Shown here one piece after another: positions 24,729 through 34,566 of a DNA stretch of 47,930 nt. The translations under genes and the position numbers were made by a program. Each line of letters starts with the position of its first letter. Position 1 is the first letter of the stretch. Source of the DNA: Prevotellaceae bacterium (GTDB lineage: Bacteria > Bacteroidota > Bacteroidia > Bacteroidales > UBA932); NCBI GenBank assembly GCA_031258195.1, contig JAIRNF010000017.1, forward strand, positions 1-47,930. Direction: 5' to 3'. The notes beneath the pieces were generated by a model. That model saw only the letters and a program-made list of their open reading frames with translations, had not been told where the DNA came from and searched no databases.

Positions 24729-25857
24729 TTAATCTTTGTATTTGGCAGCTCCCGTCCCAATAAATCTCCATAACCTACAAGGTCTATAAGAGTTACTGCT
24801 TCCGACTACAGTGCCTATGTTATTATCAACAGCAGTGGTTATAAGCATGCCGGCGCTGCTATATGTTTTTTCGTTTTGAATAAAAATAACCCTGCCCTTA
24901 AAAATAAGCTCTTCATTTCTATTCAACGGGAAATAGCTATCAAGATTCTTCAGCATATCCGATTTTGTTTTCTCCGAAGATAGCTCCGACAACGAAGAAG
25001 CATCATATAGCTTTCCTAATTCATAAGGTTGATGCAATTCGACAAATGCTCATATAATACTGATAGCGCATGTTGCTTTGGTCTGTACAAGAGTTAAACT
25101 GAAAATAGCATATTTGCTTATTCGGAAGTATGGTAAACAGAAATGGCATCGCGCTATTTTGCCTGATAGAATTCCGCCGGGTCTTAACTTGCTGCCAAGC
25201 CCAATGATTTAGGAGATATCGGATGAAGAGAAAAACCGGTAGAATCTTCAAATGTAAATAGCAGGATAGAGTCGGTTAAAACAGCCGAATAATCTTTCCA
25301 CACAGAGTAGTGCCGCATATAGCCATTTACTTTGCCATAAAAGCCGACATCGTTATTAGAACTCATTGTCGGTCTGAAGTTGTTTATAACATCCAGAACA
25401 GGTTGTCCGTTGATATGGGTAATCCGTTTCCCTATGAATGAGGTATGCTCTTTATTAACAGCTCTTAAATATACCCGTTCGCCGTCTTTATAAAGCAATA
25501 AATGGGGTATATGGCTTTACTATCAACATTTGGTTGTAACGCCGCGATAGCTTGCAGGTAGGAGTTTAAGCTGACAGTAGATCCGCGCGTAGCAGCCCGC
25601 TTGTACCCTTCCCGCCTTATGCTGTCGATGTTAAAAGGAGAGGTAAGCCCCGGAGAAAACGCAGGATGGGTTTTTTCTAGCATATCCATAAAAAGGAACA
25701 TGTCTTTTTGATAGCTATTCCCATTTTTATAGCTTTCCAAACTTTGAATGTCTAAGCTAGAATATTCAACATAATTTATTCCCCGTCCGTCAGAGGGTAA
25801 AACACCTATCATACAGATAAATGTAGCTACGATTCTGAATAATGTCGTCTTATCCAT
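24729..25857 (-). pseudogene. S41-family (tail-specific type) protease, degraded
   Basis: Pieces of an exported S41 peptidase are spread over three frames. The signal peptide and N terminus are MDKTTLFRIVATFICMIGVL then LFMDMLEKTHPAFS. After a frameshift near 25490 comes a PDZ-like part (GERVYLRAV, GKRITHINGQPVLDVINNFR). Another shift leads to FTILPNKQICYFQFNSCTD. After a third comes the catalytic region VIFIQNEKTYSSAGMLITTA with the Ser nucleophile motif. The block that normally carries the substrate-binding RxNxGG sequence is missing, so there is also a deletion near 25030. The gene is clearly dead. It starts just after a small helical-protein gene on the same strand. Confidence 0.82.
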
Positions 25858-25974
25858 AATACTTATTTAATTTCAATTCCATTATTCTTTTTGATTGTAT
25901 AACGAATATCTAAGAAGTCTTCAAGCTTTGCTTTTGCGGAAATACAAAAGTCAGTATTTCTTTCATTGCCTTTG

Positions 25975-26529
25975 TCATTTGCCCATCGCCTGCAATATCT
26001 GTTGCTTATTAGCCTCTAGCGCCTCATAGTAGGGTGTGCCTTTAGTAATTTCCATTGCCTTATCGAGGTAGCCGATTGCTTGCCAGCACAGCATTTTATC
26101 TTTACCCATACCGCCACGCCGGAAGTAACTAGCCGCTAGACTCTGGTATGCCATTACGGTAAGCTGACGCTGGCTCTCCTGCACTTTCTTATCCTCGATA
26201 TGCGAATATATATTTTTATATAGGCTGTAATACTCCTCCTGCTGTTGGCTTAACTCGTCAAATTGGGGGGTATTATAGGCGTTTTTCATCAGGCGCGTAT
26301 AGATTGCTATGCGCTCAATATAACACCGCAACCTATCTACAATAATTTCGTTCCGAATATTACTATCCTCTGTTAGCGCCTCCATATCAGACGCAAGGTT
26401 CAGCGCATTATTAATAATTTCGGCTGCCTCTCGCAACTCGTCCGTTGTGCTGTTCGGATTGCGGCGTATGTTATATGCCGATTCAAAAAGCCGGCGCATT
26501 TCCTGATCGTATTTTTCGTAACTAAGCAT
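25975..26529 (-). CDS. Helical (TPR-like) protein of unknown function
   Basis: This 184-residue cytoplasmic protein has no signal peptide and is almost all helix. Helix pairs such as LREAAEIINNALNLASDM, RLTVMAYQSLAASYFRR-like repeats and AIGYLDKAMEITKGTPYYEA resemble tetratricopeptide units. After its TGA (25975-25977) the +1 frame stays open for 37 codons (FCISAKAKLEDFLDIRYTI...) to 25863, so a frameshift may have shortened a protein of about 221 residues. It lies between two pseudogenes on the same strand with gaps of under 10 and about 115 bases. No family can be assigned. Confidence 0.55.
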   Translation of the reverse strand: MLSYEKYDQEMRRLFESAYNIRRNPNSTTDELREAAEIINNALNLASDMEALTEDSNIRNEIIVDRLRCYIERIAIYTRLMKNAYNTPQFDELSQQQEEYYSLYKNIYSHIEDKKVQESQRQLTVMAYQSLAASYFRRGGMGKDKMLCWQAIGYLDKAMEITKGTPYYEALEANKQQILQAMGK

Positions 26530-26535
26530 CTATGG

Positions 26536-27580
26536 TTACGGTACAAAATCTAAAGGAAGCATTCTTGATATCCGCTGTTGTCCAAAATGACCGGTATATA
26601 TCAACTTACCAATATCGCTGATATTCCCATACTGGTCTATCCAAAAAGTATCTGCCAGAAAAATAATTGCCGATTGAATTTTCTTTCGGTAAAGTACGCC
26701 CAACTTTCCAAGCACAGGTTTTTTAATGCCGCCAACCATTCTATCAATATTGGTATTGAGCAGTAGGGTAAGCCTTTTTAAGGATAAAGTATCTTTAACA
26801 GCCAAGTAGTTCTCTTCCTTTACTTGTGCTGATCTATTAAAAAGCCGATATTTCGCATGGTTAAGCGAATTGTTTACAAGCTGCTTAAAAAGATGGTTGG
26901 TCGATTCGTTATATGTATCTACTCTGCGTTTAGCTATCTTTTGATCGTTGGGCATGACATCTTCAAACAGCGATGTCCCGTAGAATAACGATAACTTTAC
27001 GTTCTCGCTGTTTAAGCTTATATCGCTGTAGCTTACGCTAAACTCCATTAGGTTAAACCAAAGCTTATAACCCAGGTAGCCGTTCGCTATTTCAATAGGT
27101 TTAGCACATTGCGCCGAAAGCGTTCTACTATCATGCTGTATGAAAGCCGTATATCATCCTCGTTTAATATTTTACAATGCTTAACGCCTTTATCGTTACC
27201 CAAAAAATATTCTCTGAAAGCGTGGAGTTTCTGCTCTCGCGTAAAGCGGTCGGTTATAACAACAGCATCGGGAAGCAAGTTGTCTTTCTCTTTAAGAAAC
27301 AGCTTATCGGGAATGCTATCGACGGGATTTGGGATGGCTACTACCTCATAAATAACACGGCTTATAATAAGGCTTGTATTTATACGCTTACCGACATTTA
27401 GCGCAAACTCGCCTTTAGCATCGGTTGTGGTACTGATAGAAGTACCGTCGAGATAAGCTACGGCATCGGCAACGGGTTTTTTTGTTTTGGCATCAAGCAC
27501 AACGCCTGTAAGCGTTTGGGAAGATAAACATGTACTACTTAAAAGAAAGAATAGCAAAAAAATGTTTTGATATAGCTCAT
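26536..27580 (-). pseudogene. Carboxypeptidase-regulatory-domain protein, frameshifted
   Basis: The first part holds a carboxypeptidase D-type regulatory (CarboxypepD_reg) beta sandwich: LTGVVLDAKTKKPVADAVAY, then GTSISTTTDAKGEFALNVG. It continues with a conserved region FREYFLGNDKGVKHCKIL. The frame breaks near 27110, and the next pieces are AKPIEIANGYLGYKLWF, then MEFSVSYSDISLN and a long C-terminal part to 26536. The likely original ATG at 27580 (MSYIKTFF) is out of frame across a T run with the signal sequence LLFFLLSSTCLSSQ. At least two frameshifts are needed. Such proteins are secreted or surface associated in Bacteroidetes; the role is unknown. Confidence 0.75.
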
Positions 27581-27584
27581 ATTT

Positions 27585-28007
27585 CTAGTCATAGTTATAA
27601 TCTTCCGGTGTTACGACAGCCTCTACCGCGACGTTTCCGTAGCTATCTTTATATTCGTGATGAAATGTAACCTTAGCCTTTCCTTTCTAAACGGCTTTAT
27701 TTCTTTTCTATCCATACGGACAGTTTGAACGGTCATGCTTTTAAGGTTATGCTGCATTTCCGCCACCATTTCGGACGTAAAATCTTCTTATGTGAGCGTT
27801 AGCAGCGTATAGTGGTAGTAAAGGTTTCTACCCGATGCAACAGAAAGCGAATCGAGTATGGTTTTTTCATCTATCTGTGCCGGATACTCTATCGTATTCA
27901 TTTTTGCAAGCAACTCTTGCGGCTGCTTATCTACATTAACGCGGCTGGAAAAAGAAAAACAAAATACTGTCAGAATAAGGGCTAGGTACAAGGCGGTTTT
28001 TTTTCAT
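27585..28007 (-). pseudogene. Small exported protein, third copy of the tandem family, broken
   Basis: From the ATG at 28007 a run of eight A puts the signal peptide (ALYLALILTVFCFSFSS) out of frame; one A fewer restores it. The mature part holds DSLSVASGRNLYYHYTLLTLT, which matches DSIHALPGKEIHYHYTLLGYS in the intact gene at 28644. It is then interrupted by TAA, another frameshift and a final DYNYD stop at 27585. It is therefore an older, decayed paralogue of the next two genes. Frameshift, nonsense and shift again argue for true decay. Confidence 0.75.
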
Positions 28008-28085
28008 CGCTGTAATTTAAGGGCTTATAATTTTTAAATGTAGCGATAATTCTTTTGTACTACATTTTTCTTAGCAAAAAACTAT

Positions 28086-28152
28086 CGTCATTTCGAGCGA
28101 AGGGAGAAATCTACTTAAATTGAGCAGATTTCTCCCTTCGCTCGAAATGACG
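28086..28152. repeat. Perfect 27-bp inverted repeat of the dispersed family
   Basis: CGTCATTTCGAGCGAAGGGAG-type arm (28086-28112) and its exact complement (28126-28152) around a 13-base spacer. It lies between two minus-strand genes, may act as a bidirectional terminator, and is the cleanest member of the family. Confidence 0.85.
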
Positions 28153-28226
28153 GGAAAAGCGCTAAATAAAAGCAGCATGTATAAATCTTACAAATGCTGC
28201 TAACAGTGGCTATATCACTAGTTTTC

Positions 28227-28640
28227 TTATTTATATTCTTTTGGTAAAAGTTCTACTTCTGTAAGAAGCTTTCCATTTCTATCATGGAAAATATAAACCA
28301 TTGTTGCTTCTAAATCTTTCATAATTTTAATACCCCTCGAGTTATCTGACTTAATTGCCTGAACCATCATAGGCTTAAGCATAGCAACAAACATTTGTGC
28401 TTCAGCGTCGTCAACACTTATGCTACTTATTGTGGCTGCATAAATTAATTTTTTGCCGGACTCTGCTTTAACTTCGTCAAGACGCATTCCACCCCCCATA
28501 TCCATAGGACATGCTGCATCTAATATTTCCGCGGCCTCCTTGAACTGCTTGTCTATAGAACTTCCACATTGTGCAAAAGTAAAACCTACAAATATTGTTG
28601 CTACTGCAACCAACGTTTTTAATACGTTAGCTTTTTTCAT
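28227..28640 (-). CDS. Small exported protein of a tandem family
   Basis: A 137-residue protein with the N terminus MKKANVLKTLVAVATIFVGF, then TFAQCG, a signal ending in a possible lipobox Cys (about residue 26). The mature part has a helix around FKEAAEILDAACPMDMGGGM, a KKLIYAATISSISVDDAEAQ strand-helix and a final MVYIFHDRNGKLLTEVEL beta hairpin. It starts four bases after the stop of the next gene (28644), which shares nearly the same signal peptide. The two mature parts keep only short motifs in common (CPM/CPV, GK-x-hydrophobic-Y, FHDRNG/YYDEYG). No named family is recognised. Confidence 0.65.
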   Translation of the reverse strand: MKKANVLKTLVAVATIFVGFTFAQCGSSIDKQFKEAAEILDAACPMDMGGGMRLDEVKAESGKKLIYAATISSISVDDAEAQMFVAMLKPMMVQAIKSDNSRGIKIMKDLEATMVYIFHDRNGKLLTEVELLPKEYK

Positions 28641-28643
28641 TTT

Positions 28644-29087
28644 TTAGTAATTATGGTTATTAATATCATACTCTTTCGGTCCTATTCTTACAGAGGAATA
28701 ATGTTCTCCATATTCATCATAATAGTCGGCAACCAGTATTATTTTCGACCTCCTGATGTCTTCTGATTCTTTAGTATTAGCATTAACTAAAGTAAGAAGT
28801 ACTGTTCTAATATTTTTTTCAAATTCGTTTTTTGAAATCAGATCATCCATATCTTCTGCAGAATAACCAAGCAAAGTATAATGATAATGGATTTCTTTAC
28901 CCGGAAGTGCGTGTATTGAATCAAGCATTGTCATAAAATCAACTTTCACAGGACATCCCATATAATCATTCGCTTCTTTTGCTATCTTTTGTACATCTTT
29001 TTCAGATATTCCACATTGCGAAAAGGTAAAACCTACAAATATTGTTGCTACTGCAACAAGTGTTTTTAATACGTTGGTTTTTTTCAT
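28644..29087 (-). CDS. Small exported protein of a tandem family
   Basis: A 147-residue paralogue of the genes on both sides. Signal MKKTNVLKTLVAVATIFVGF, TFSQCG, then a helix with EANDYMGCPVKVDFMTMLDS, the shared GKEIHYHYTLLGYSAEDM, and a C-terminal hairpin ILVADYYDEYGEHYSSVRIG. The 3' end (...AACCATAATTACTAA) is copied as untranslated sequence just upstream of its own ATG, so the array grew by tandem duplication of whole units. Probably periplasmic or membrane anchored. Function unknown. Confidence 0.65.
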   Translation of the reverse strand: MKKTNVLKTLVAVATIFVGFTFSQCGISEKDVQKIAKEANDYMGCPVKVDFMTMLDSIHALPGKEIHYHYTLLGYSAEDMDDLISKNEFEKNIRTVLLTLVNANTKESEDIRRSKIILVADYYDEYGEHYSSVRIGPKEYDINNHNY

Positions 29088-29118
29088 TTTTTAGTAATTA
29101 TGGTTGTAAATAAATATT

Positions 29119-29153
29119 ACCCGTCATTTCTCACTACGTTCGAAATGACGGGT
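29119..29153. repeat. Dispersed palindromic repeat (GTCATTTC/GAAATGAC core)
   Basis: ACCCGTCATTTC (29119-29130) and exact complement (29142-29153) around an 11-nt spacer, 10 bases past the OPT transporter stop. Probably also the terminator of that gene. Confidence 0.8.
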
Positions 29154-29162
29154 AGATGAGGG

Positions 29163-31148
29163 CTATTCCTCCTGCGGTTTTGCCCGTTTGCTATCCCAAA
29201 CAAAGTAGCCAATAATTAATACGTATGCCAGAAGCGTTAGTATATCCGCACCTGTTGTTTTTAGCCAGCTTGTAGCCTCTAAATCCAAATTGGCAAACTT
29301 CAACAACGCGCTCACAACACCCATTAGCGCACCGCCGGCAATAAAGCCCGAAGCTATAAGGGTACCCCGTTCTTTTCGCGCTTTGTTCACCCCGGTATCT
29401 TTGCCGCGAGCAGCAACAAACCAGCTGATAATACCACCTATAAGCAACGGCGTATTCAGCTCTAACGGAATAAACATACCCAACGCGAACGCTAATGCCG
29501 GAACGCCGATCATGGTAAGGATAAGCGCCAATGCGGCACCTACACCGTAAAGCATCCAAGGAGCGCCTTGTCCGCTCATCATAGGTTCTATAACGGCTGC
29601 CATAGCGTTAGCCTGAGGAGCCTGAAGCTTGCTAGCTGCTCCAAATCCGTAAGCATCATTTAAGAGCATAATAATACCACCAACGGTTGCGGCGGATACA
29701 AATGTTCCTAAGAACTTCCATGTTTGCTGCTTAATAGGGCTTGTACCTATCCAGTAACCAATTTTAAGGTCGGTAATAAACCCGCCTGCCATAGACAGTG
29801 CGGTACAAATAACGCCCCCGATAAGCAATGCCGCAACCATACCCGATGTTCCCGAAAGCCCAACCGATACGAGTACGATAGAGGTTATAATAAGCGTCAT
29901 CAGCGTCATGCCCGATACGGGGTTCGTTCCCACAATGGCGATTGCATTTGCAGCCACAGTTGTGAAAAGGAATGCGATAACGGTAACAATACCCAGCGCA
30001 ATAAGCGCAATGCCGAGGTTATTAATTACTCCCAGATAGAAGAACAGGAAAATAAGAATCAGCGTAACAATAATACCGATAGCGATAATCTTCATCGGTA
30101 AATCACGTTGCGTACGCTTTGTTTCAGCATCTAGCTTAGATTTTCCGCCCAGCTCTTTAACGGCAAGTCCAAAAGCGCTCTTAATAATACCCGACGAACG
30201 GATAATACCAACAATGCCCGACATAGCAATACCTCCGATACCAATAGGCTTAACGTAGCTGCTAAAAATGCTGTCGGGGCTCATGCTGGCAAAAACGTTG
30301 TTTACCGTTGTAACGCCGTCCATTACGTTGACATCAGCAAACTGCGAGAGAAGCGGAATAATAACATACCAGCCTACAAACGAGCCTGCACAGATTATCG
30401 CGGCGTATTTAAGCCCGATAATATAGCCAAGACCCAGAACAGCGGCGCCTGTATTTACCTTAAAAACCATTTTGGTCTTTTCGGCAATGGTTTCGCCCAG
30501 CGGAATCATTGTTGTAGAAATAAGCTCTTTCCACCAGCCCAACGTACCGGCGATAAAATCGTAAAGCCCGCCAATAAGTCCGCTAACAATAAGCAGTTTC
30601 GCCTGATTACCTCCCTTGGCGCCCGACACCAACACTTCGGTAGTAGCCGTTGCCTCGGGGAAAGGATACTTACCATGCATAGTCTTTACAAAGTATTTAC
30701 GAAAAGGTATAAGGAATAATATACCTAAAAACCCTCCGAGTAGCGAGCTAAGGAATATCTGATAAAAAGCGGCATCGAGATCCAGAATATAAAGCGCCGG
30801 AAGCGTAAAAATAGCTCCCGCAACAATTACCCCCGACGATGCTCCGATAGATTGGATAATAACATTTTCGCCCAGCGCATTTTTTCTTTTTGCGGCACCC
30901 GATACCCCAATGGCAATAATGGCAATAGGAATTGCCGCCTCAAAAACCTGCCCCACCTTTAGCCCTAAGTAGGCAGCGGCGGCGGAAAAGAGTATAGCCA
31001 TTAGCAAACCCCAGGTAATAGACCACGCACTAGCCTCGGGGTATTTCTTGTCTGGAGAGAGTATCGGCTGGTACTCTTCGCCTTCGTTTAACTCTCGATA
31101 GGCATTTTCAGGTAGACCTGTAATCTTTTCTTCGTTAGCTTCTTTCAT
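29163..31148 (-). CDS. Oligopeptide transporter, OPT family
   Basis: A 661-residue inner-membrane protein with about 15 predicted helices. OPT-family hallmarks include YPEASAWSITWGLLMAI near the N terminus, YLGLKVGQVFEAAIPIAI, GENVIIQSIGASSGVIVAG, YPFPEATATTEVLVSG, GLGYIIGLKYAAIICAGSF and, towards the end, LGMFIPLELNTPLLIGGII. The N-terminal cytosolic tail includes GLPENAYRELNEGEEYQPIL. These proton-coupled carriers import small peptides in Bacteroidetes, and the peptidase T gene 5 kb away would cleave such substrates. Full length and unbroken. Monocistronic, with a 610-bp upstream gap. Confidence 0.93.
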   Translation of the reverse strand: MKEANEEKITGLPENAYRELNEGEEYQPILSPDKKYPEASAWSITWGLLMAILFSAAAAYLGLKVGQVFEAAIPIAIIAIGVSGAAKRKNALGENVIIQSIGASSGVIVAGAIFTLPALYILDLDAAFYQIFLSSLLGGFLGILFLIPFRKYFVKTMHGKYPFPEATATTEVLVSGAKGGNQAKLLIVSGLIGGLYDFIAGTLGWWKELISTTMIPLGETIAEKTKMVFKVNTGAAVLGLGYIIGLKYAAIICAGSFVGWYVIIPLLSQFADVNVMDGVTTVNNVFASMSPDSIFSSYVKPIGIGGIAMSGIVGIIRSSGIIKSAFGLAVKELGGKSKLDAETKRTQRDLPMKIIAIGIIVTLILIFLFFYLGVINNLGIALIALGIVTVIAFLFTTVAANAIAIVGTNPVSGMTLMTLIITSIVLVSVGLSGTSGMVAALLIGGVICTALSMAGGFITDLKIGYWIGTSPIKQQTWKFLGTFVSAATVGGIIMLLNDAYGFGAASKLQAPQANAMAAVIEPMMSGQGAPWMLYGVGAALALILTMIGVPALAFALGMFIPLELNTPLLIGGIISWFVAARGKDTGVNKARKERGTLIASGFIAGGALMGVVSALLKFANLDLEATSWLKTTGADILTLLAYVLIIGYFVWDSKRAKPQEE

Positions 31149-31757
31149 ATTATTAGCTTTAGGTTTGCAATTCTGTTGTTTAATAAGTTGATAGGGCTAA
31201 AGTACAAAAAAGAGGCTTTGCGCATAACTTTATCTGCTAAAATATAGAATCAAGCATTTGGTTACCGCATTCTTTTAGTGTTACTTTTTGCAAGTGCTAA
31301 GCACAATAAAATACGACATATTGTCGCAGTATGCTTTACCTCTCCCTATAAGATGGATTACAATAGGCGAATAGCGATATAGGTGTTTATACTCTTAATT
31401 TATGTTAGCATACTGATTTACAAGACTATTTTGTTGTAACTTTAGAATCATAAAATATAACTTGAACGGTATAATATTTTACATGAAAGTAAATGCGTTA
31501 AATTGAGCCTTTTGTTTTAGCTGAGCAGACGATAAATTTTAATATATCTAATATTTTGACTATAAATAAACAACACATTGATAAAACTTTTGAGTTACAT
31601 TTTATTATCGTTTTTAGCTCATAATTATTGTCGGATTTTGATTTTTTATGGTTGTTCGGGATTTAAACAGAAAATATCCTGTCATTTTGTCTTTAATTTA
31701 TCTGTATAAACGCTTAAATAAAACAGCTACTTTTGTACTTTAAAACTACTTTTAAGC
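31149..31757. other. AT-rich divergent intergenic region
   Basis: About 610 bases between the OPT transporter (-) and the lipid kinase (+). All frames are closed by stops and no RNA gene or strong palindrome is seen. It must hold the promoters of both genes. The far right has a good -7 element (31728-31735). The left part near 31149-31260 has the OPT leader, with CTTTGCGCATAAC and ACAAAAAAGAGGC strings of no clear meaning. Confidence 0.6.
31728..31735 (+). promoter_or_regulatory. -7 promoter element (TACTTTTG) of the lipid kinase gene
   Basis: Exact TAnnTTTG match 22 nt before the ATG at 31758. No TTTG at the usual -33 distance. Confidence 0.5.
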
Positions 31758-32639
31758 ATGTCGAAACGTAAAATAGCATTTATCGTCAATCCTATTTCGG
31801 GTACGAAAAGTAAAGCTCGGGTTGTTAGCTATATCCGTACCCATCCTGTTTTACGTAACGACAACCTACAGCTTTACAAAACCAAATGTGCAGGCGATGC
31901 AACTACCGCAGCCAGAAAATTCGCCCAAGAAGGTTACGACATTGTAGTCGCCATTGGTGGAGATGGTACCGTTAACGAAGTGGCACAAGGGCTAATGGGT
32001 ACAGATACAGCCTTAGGTATTATCCCCATGGGGTCGGGCAATGGACTTGCAAGAGACCTGGGTTTACCCATGAACTACGAAAAGGCTGTTGATACGTTAG
32101 CAATAGACAAAATAATTACTATTGACGGGGGTACCATAAACGAGCAACACTTCTTTTGCACTTCGGGCATAGGCTACGATGCGCTGGTAGGCAACTGCTT
32201 TGCAAATACCAAAAGCAGAGGGCTGATTACCTACGCAAGAATATCGGTAGCAAAGTTTCTACGCTACAAGCCCCAAAGCTATCGCCTATTGATGGACGGA
32301 AAAGAACTACACGTAAAAGCATTCTTAATAACTATTGCCAACGCCAGCCAGTGGGGCAACAACGTTCGTATTGCGCCCGAAGCCGATATGAACGACGGGC
32401 TTTTCGATGTAGTTATTGTCTCTCCTTTCCCACTATACGCCGCACCATCGTTAGGGTTCCGAATATTCCGAAAAGCCATCCATCGCTCTCACTATGTGCG
32501 AGTAATTAAAACCAACCATATAACTATTGAGCGCGAGGCGGAAGGTTTCATCCACTACGACGGCGAACCCGGGTTTTCTGGTAAAAAACTAGAATTCAAT
32601 ATATTACACAATATATTAAGGGTTGTTACTAAAAACTAG
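31758..32639 (+). CDS. Diacylglycerol/lipid kinase family protein
   Basis: A 293-residue soluble kinase of the DagK/YegS/sphingosine-kinase fold. It starts with IAFIVNPISGTKSKARVV. The nucleotide-binding motif is IVVAIGGDGTVNEVAQGLMG (GGDGT at 67-71), followed by LGIIPMGSGNGLARDLGLP (92-103). The second beta sandwich has FFCTSGIGYDALVGN, NNVRIAPEADMNDGLFDVVI and the end YDGEPGFSGKKLEFNIL. All are at normal spacing. It phosphorylates diacylglycerol or a related lipid at the membrane surface. No operon partner. Confidence 0.9.
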   Translation: MSKRKIAFIVNPISGTKSKARVVSYIRTHPVLRNDNLQLYKTKCAGDATTAARKFAQEGYDIVVAIGGDGTVNEVAQGLMGTDTALGIIPMGSGNGLARDLGLPMNYEKAVDTLAIDKIITIDGGTINEQHFFCTSGIGYDALVGNCFANTKSRGLITYARISVAKFLRYKPQSYRLLMDGKELHVKAFLITIANASQWGNNVRIAPEADMNDGLFDVVIVSPFPLYAAPSLGFRIFRKAIHRSHYVRVIKTNHITIEREAEGFIHYDGEPGFSGKKLEFNILHNILRVVTKN

Positions 32640-32799
32640 TACCAAACATTTTACGTAGAATTAATATTTAAAAGGTAGCCCATTTTTTCCACTCATTTGT
32701 AATTGCTTAAGTGGTTAGCTTTAGATAATTTTGAACCTCAATAGCCTTCAATTTGTTTTATATCAAGAGGGCAATAACACTTTTTACTTTTTAACTCTA

Positions 32800-32807
32800 T
32801 ATTTTTG
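32800..32807 (+). promoter_or_regulatory. -7 promoter element (TATTTTTG) of the Na/Pi transporter gene
   Basis: Exact TAnnTTTG match 22 nt before the ATG at 32830. Confidence 0.5.
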
Positions 32808-32829
32808 CCTCAAATTTTAACCTAACATA

Positions 32830-34560
32830 ATGGGCAACATTATTTTTAGCATCCTAACCTTAGCCGGTGCGCTCGGACTTTTCCTTTTCGGAATGAAAAT
32901 AATGAGCGAAGGGCTACAAAAACTTGCCGGAGACAGAATGCGAAACATTCTCGCGGCAATGACCTCCACACCGTTAACTCGAATTTGCACAGGACTTTTA
33001 ATTACAGCCGTCATTCAATCGTCGAGCGCGACAACGGTAATGATTGTAAGCTTTGTAAATGCCGGCTTACTAACTCTCACGCAATCTGTAGGGGTTATAA
33101 TGGGGGCGAATATCGGTACAACCTTAACCGCATGGATAATCTCGCTTCTGGGCTTTAAGGCGGATATTAGTATGTTAGCCCTTCCAATTATTGGGATCGG
33201 TTTTCCGCTAATGATGCTTAAAGGCGACAACAAAAAAAATATTGGTGAGTTTATTGTCGGTTTCGCCTTGCTTTTCATCGGTTTGGGATATCTTAAAGCA
33301 TCCGTTCCCGATATAGGTCAAAACCCCGAAATCCTTGCTTTCTTACAAAATTTTGCCAATCCCGGCTACCTTTCTATACTAATCTTTGTTTTAATCGGTA
33401 CAGTTCTTACGGTCATCATTCAATCGTCCAGCGCAACCATGGCGCTTACGCTGGTAATGTGCAGTAACGGATGGATATCGTTTGACTTGGCGTGCGCCAT
33501 GATACTCGGCGAAAATATTGGAACGACCATAACCGCAAATATCGCGGCAACGGTTGGTAACGTTTCGGCAAAAAGAGCGGCACGAGCCCACTTTATTTTC
33601 AACGTATTTGGCATTGTCTGGATGCTTATTGCGTTCTTCCCCTTCCTTAAGCTTATCAGCTTCCTTATTGCAGAGTTTGGCGGCAGCTTAGACCCCGCAA
33701 GCGGATGGACGGCTATAGTATCTATGCCTATAGGGTTATCGCTGTTCCATACCCTGTTTAACGTTACCAATACGTTAGTACTGGTTTGGTTTACACCACT
33801 TATCGTAAAGACTGTAACCAAGATGGTAAAACAACCGCCTGAAACGGAAGAGATATTCCGCTTAAAATTTATCAAGAATACGCTCTTATCTACGGCAGAG
33901 CTATCGCTACACGAAGCTAAGCAAGAAATAGGTGTTTATGGTAAGCGCACTACGCAGATGTTTGGTATGGTACGCCAAATGTTAATGGAAACTAACGACG
34001 ATAAGTTTGAAGAGATTTATTTGCGTGTAGAAAAGTACGAAGAAATCAGCGACCGCATGGAAATTGAAATTGCCGACTACTTAAATAAGGTATCGGAAGG
34101 CGATTTGAGCGAAGAAAGCCGCATGCGCTTACACGCTATGTACCGTATGATTAGTGAGACTGAAAGCATCGCAGACTCTTGCCTTACTCTTGCCAAAACG
34201 CTTAAGTTGAAAAAGAGCGGCAAGGTCTGGTTTGATGAAGATATGCGTAAAAACCTTAACGATCTTTTCGATCTTGTTGATGTTGCCCTTGCCGAAATGA
34301 ACGCTAACGTAGAAAAAGGGTATAGCAAACTGACCAATATCAGGAAGGCAACATCTGCCGAAGGCGAGATAAATAAGAAAAGCGCTCTTCTTAATCAAGA
34401 GCACCTCAGCAATCTGGAGGACAAAAAGTATGCCTATAATGCCGGAGTTATTTATTCTGATATCGTTTCGGAAGCCGAACGTTTAGCCGACCATGTTATC
34501 AACGTTTCGGAGGCAATATACGAGATTAACGAGAACTTAAGGGCAGCATCTAACATTTAA
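32830..34560 (+). CDS. Na/Pi cotransporter family protein with PhoU-like domain
   Basis: This 576-residue protein is of the NptA/PNaS type, which imports phosphate with sodium. The two inverted repeats each carry the QSSSAT signature: ITAVIQSSSATTVMIVSF (Gln63) and VIIQSSSATMALTLV (about 198). GANIGTTLTAWIIS and GENIGTTITANIAA follow each. About eight or nine helices span residues 1-320. The cytoplasmic rest (about 350-576) is helical and PhoU-like, with repeated FGMVRQMLMETNDDKFEEIY and RLADHVINVSEAIYEI. Full length. A broken lipoprotein gene starts six bases downstream and may have been co-transcribed. Confidence 0.93.
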   Translation: MGNIIFSILTLAGALGLFLFGMKIMSEGLQKLAGDRMRNILAAMTSTPLTRICTGLLITAVIQSSSATTVMIVSFVNAGLLTLTQSVGVIMGANIGTTLTAWIISLLGFKADISMLALPIIGIGFPLMMLKGDNKKNIGEFIVGFALLFIGLGYLKASVPDIGQNPEILAFLQNFANPGYLSILIFVLIGTVLTVIIQSSSATMALTLVMCSNGWISFDLACAMILGENIGTTITANIAATVGNVSAKRAARAHFIFNVFGIVWMLIAFFPFLKLISFLIAEFGGSLDPASGWTAIVSMPIGLSLFHTLFNVTNTLVLVWFTPLIVKTVTKMVKQPPETEEIFRLKFIKNTLLSTAELSLHEAKQEIGVYGKRTTQMFGMVRQMLMETNDDKFEEIYLRVEKYEEISDRMEIEIADYLNKVSEGDLSEESRMRLHAMYRMISETESIADSCLTLAKTLKLKKSGKVWFDEDMRKNLNDLFDLVDVALAEMNANVEKGYSKLTNIRKATSAEGEINKKSALLNQEHLSNLEDKKYAYNAGVIYSDIVSEAERLADHVINVSEAIYEINENLRAASNI

Positions 34561-34566
34561 AAATAA

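Noticed and set aside
29191-29559. 122-codon minus-strand frame inside the OPT transporter gene
   Set aside because: Shadow of the transporter in another frame, with Arg/Tyr/Cys-rich nonsense composition.
31149-31757. Hidden small gene or ncRNA in the 610-bp gap
   Set aside because: Stops in all frames and no stable hairpin beyond chance; treated as a promoter region.
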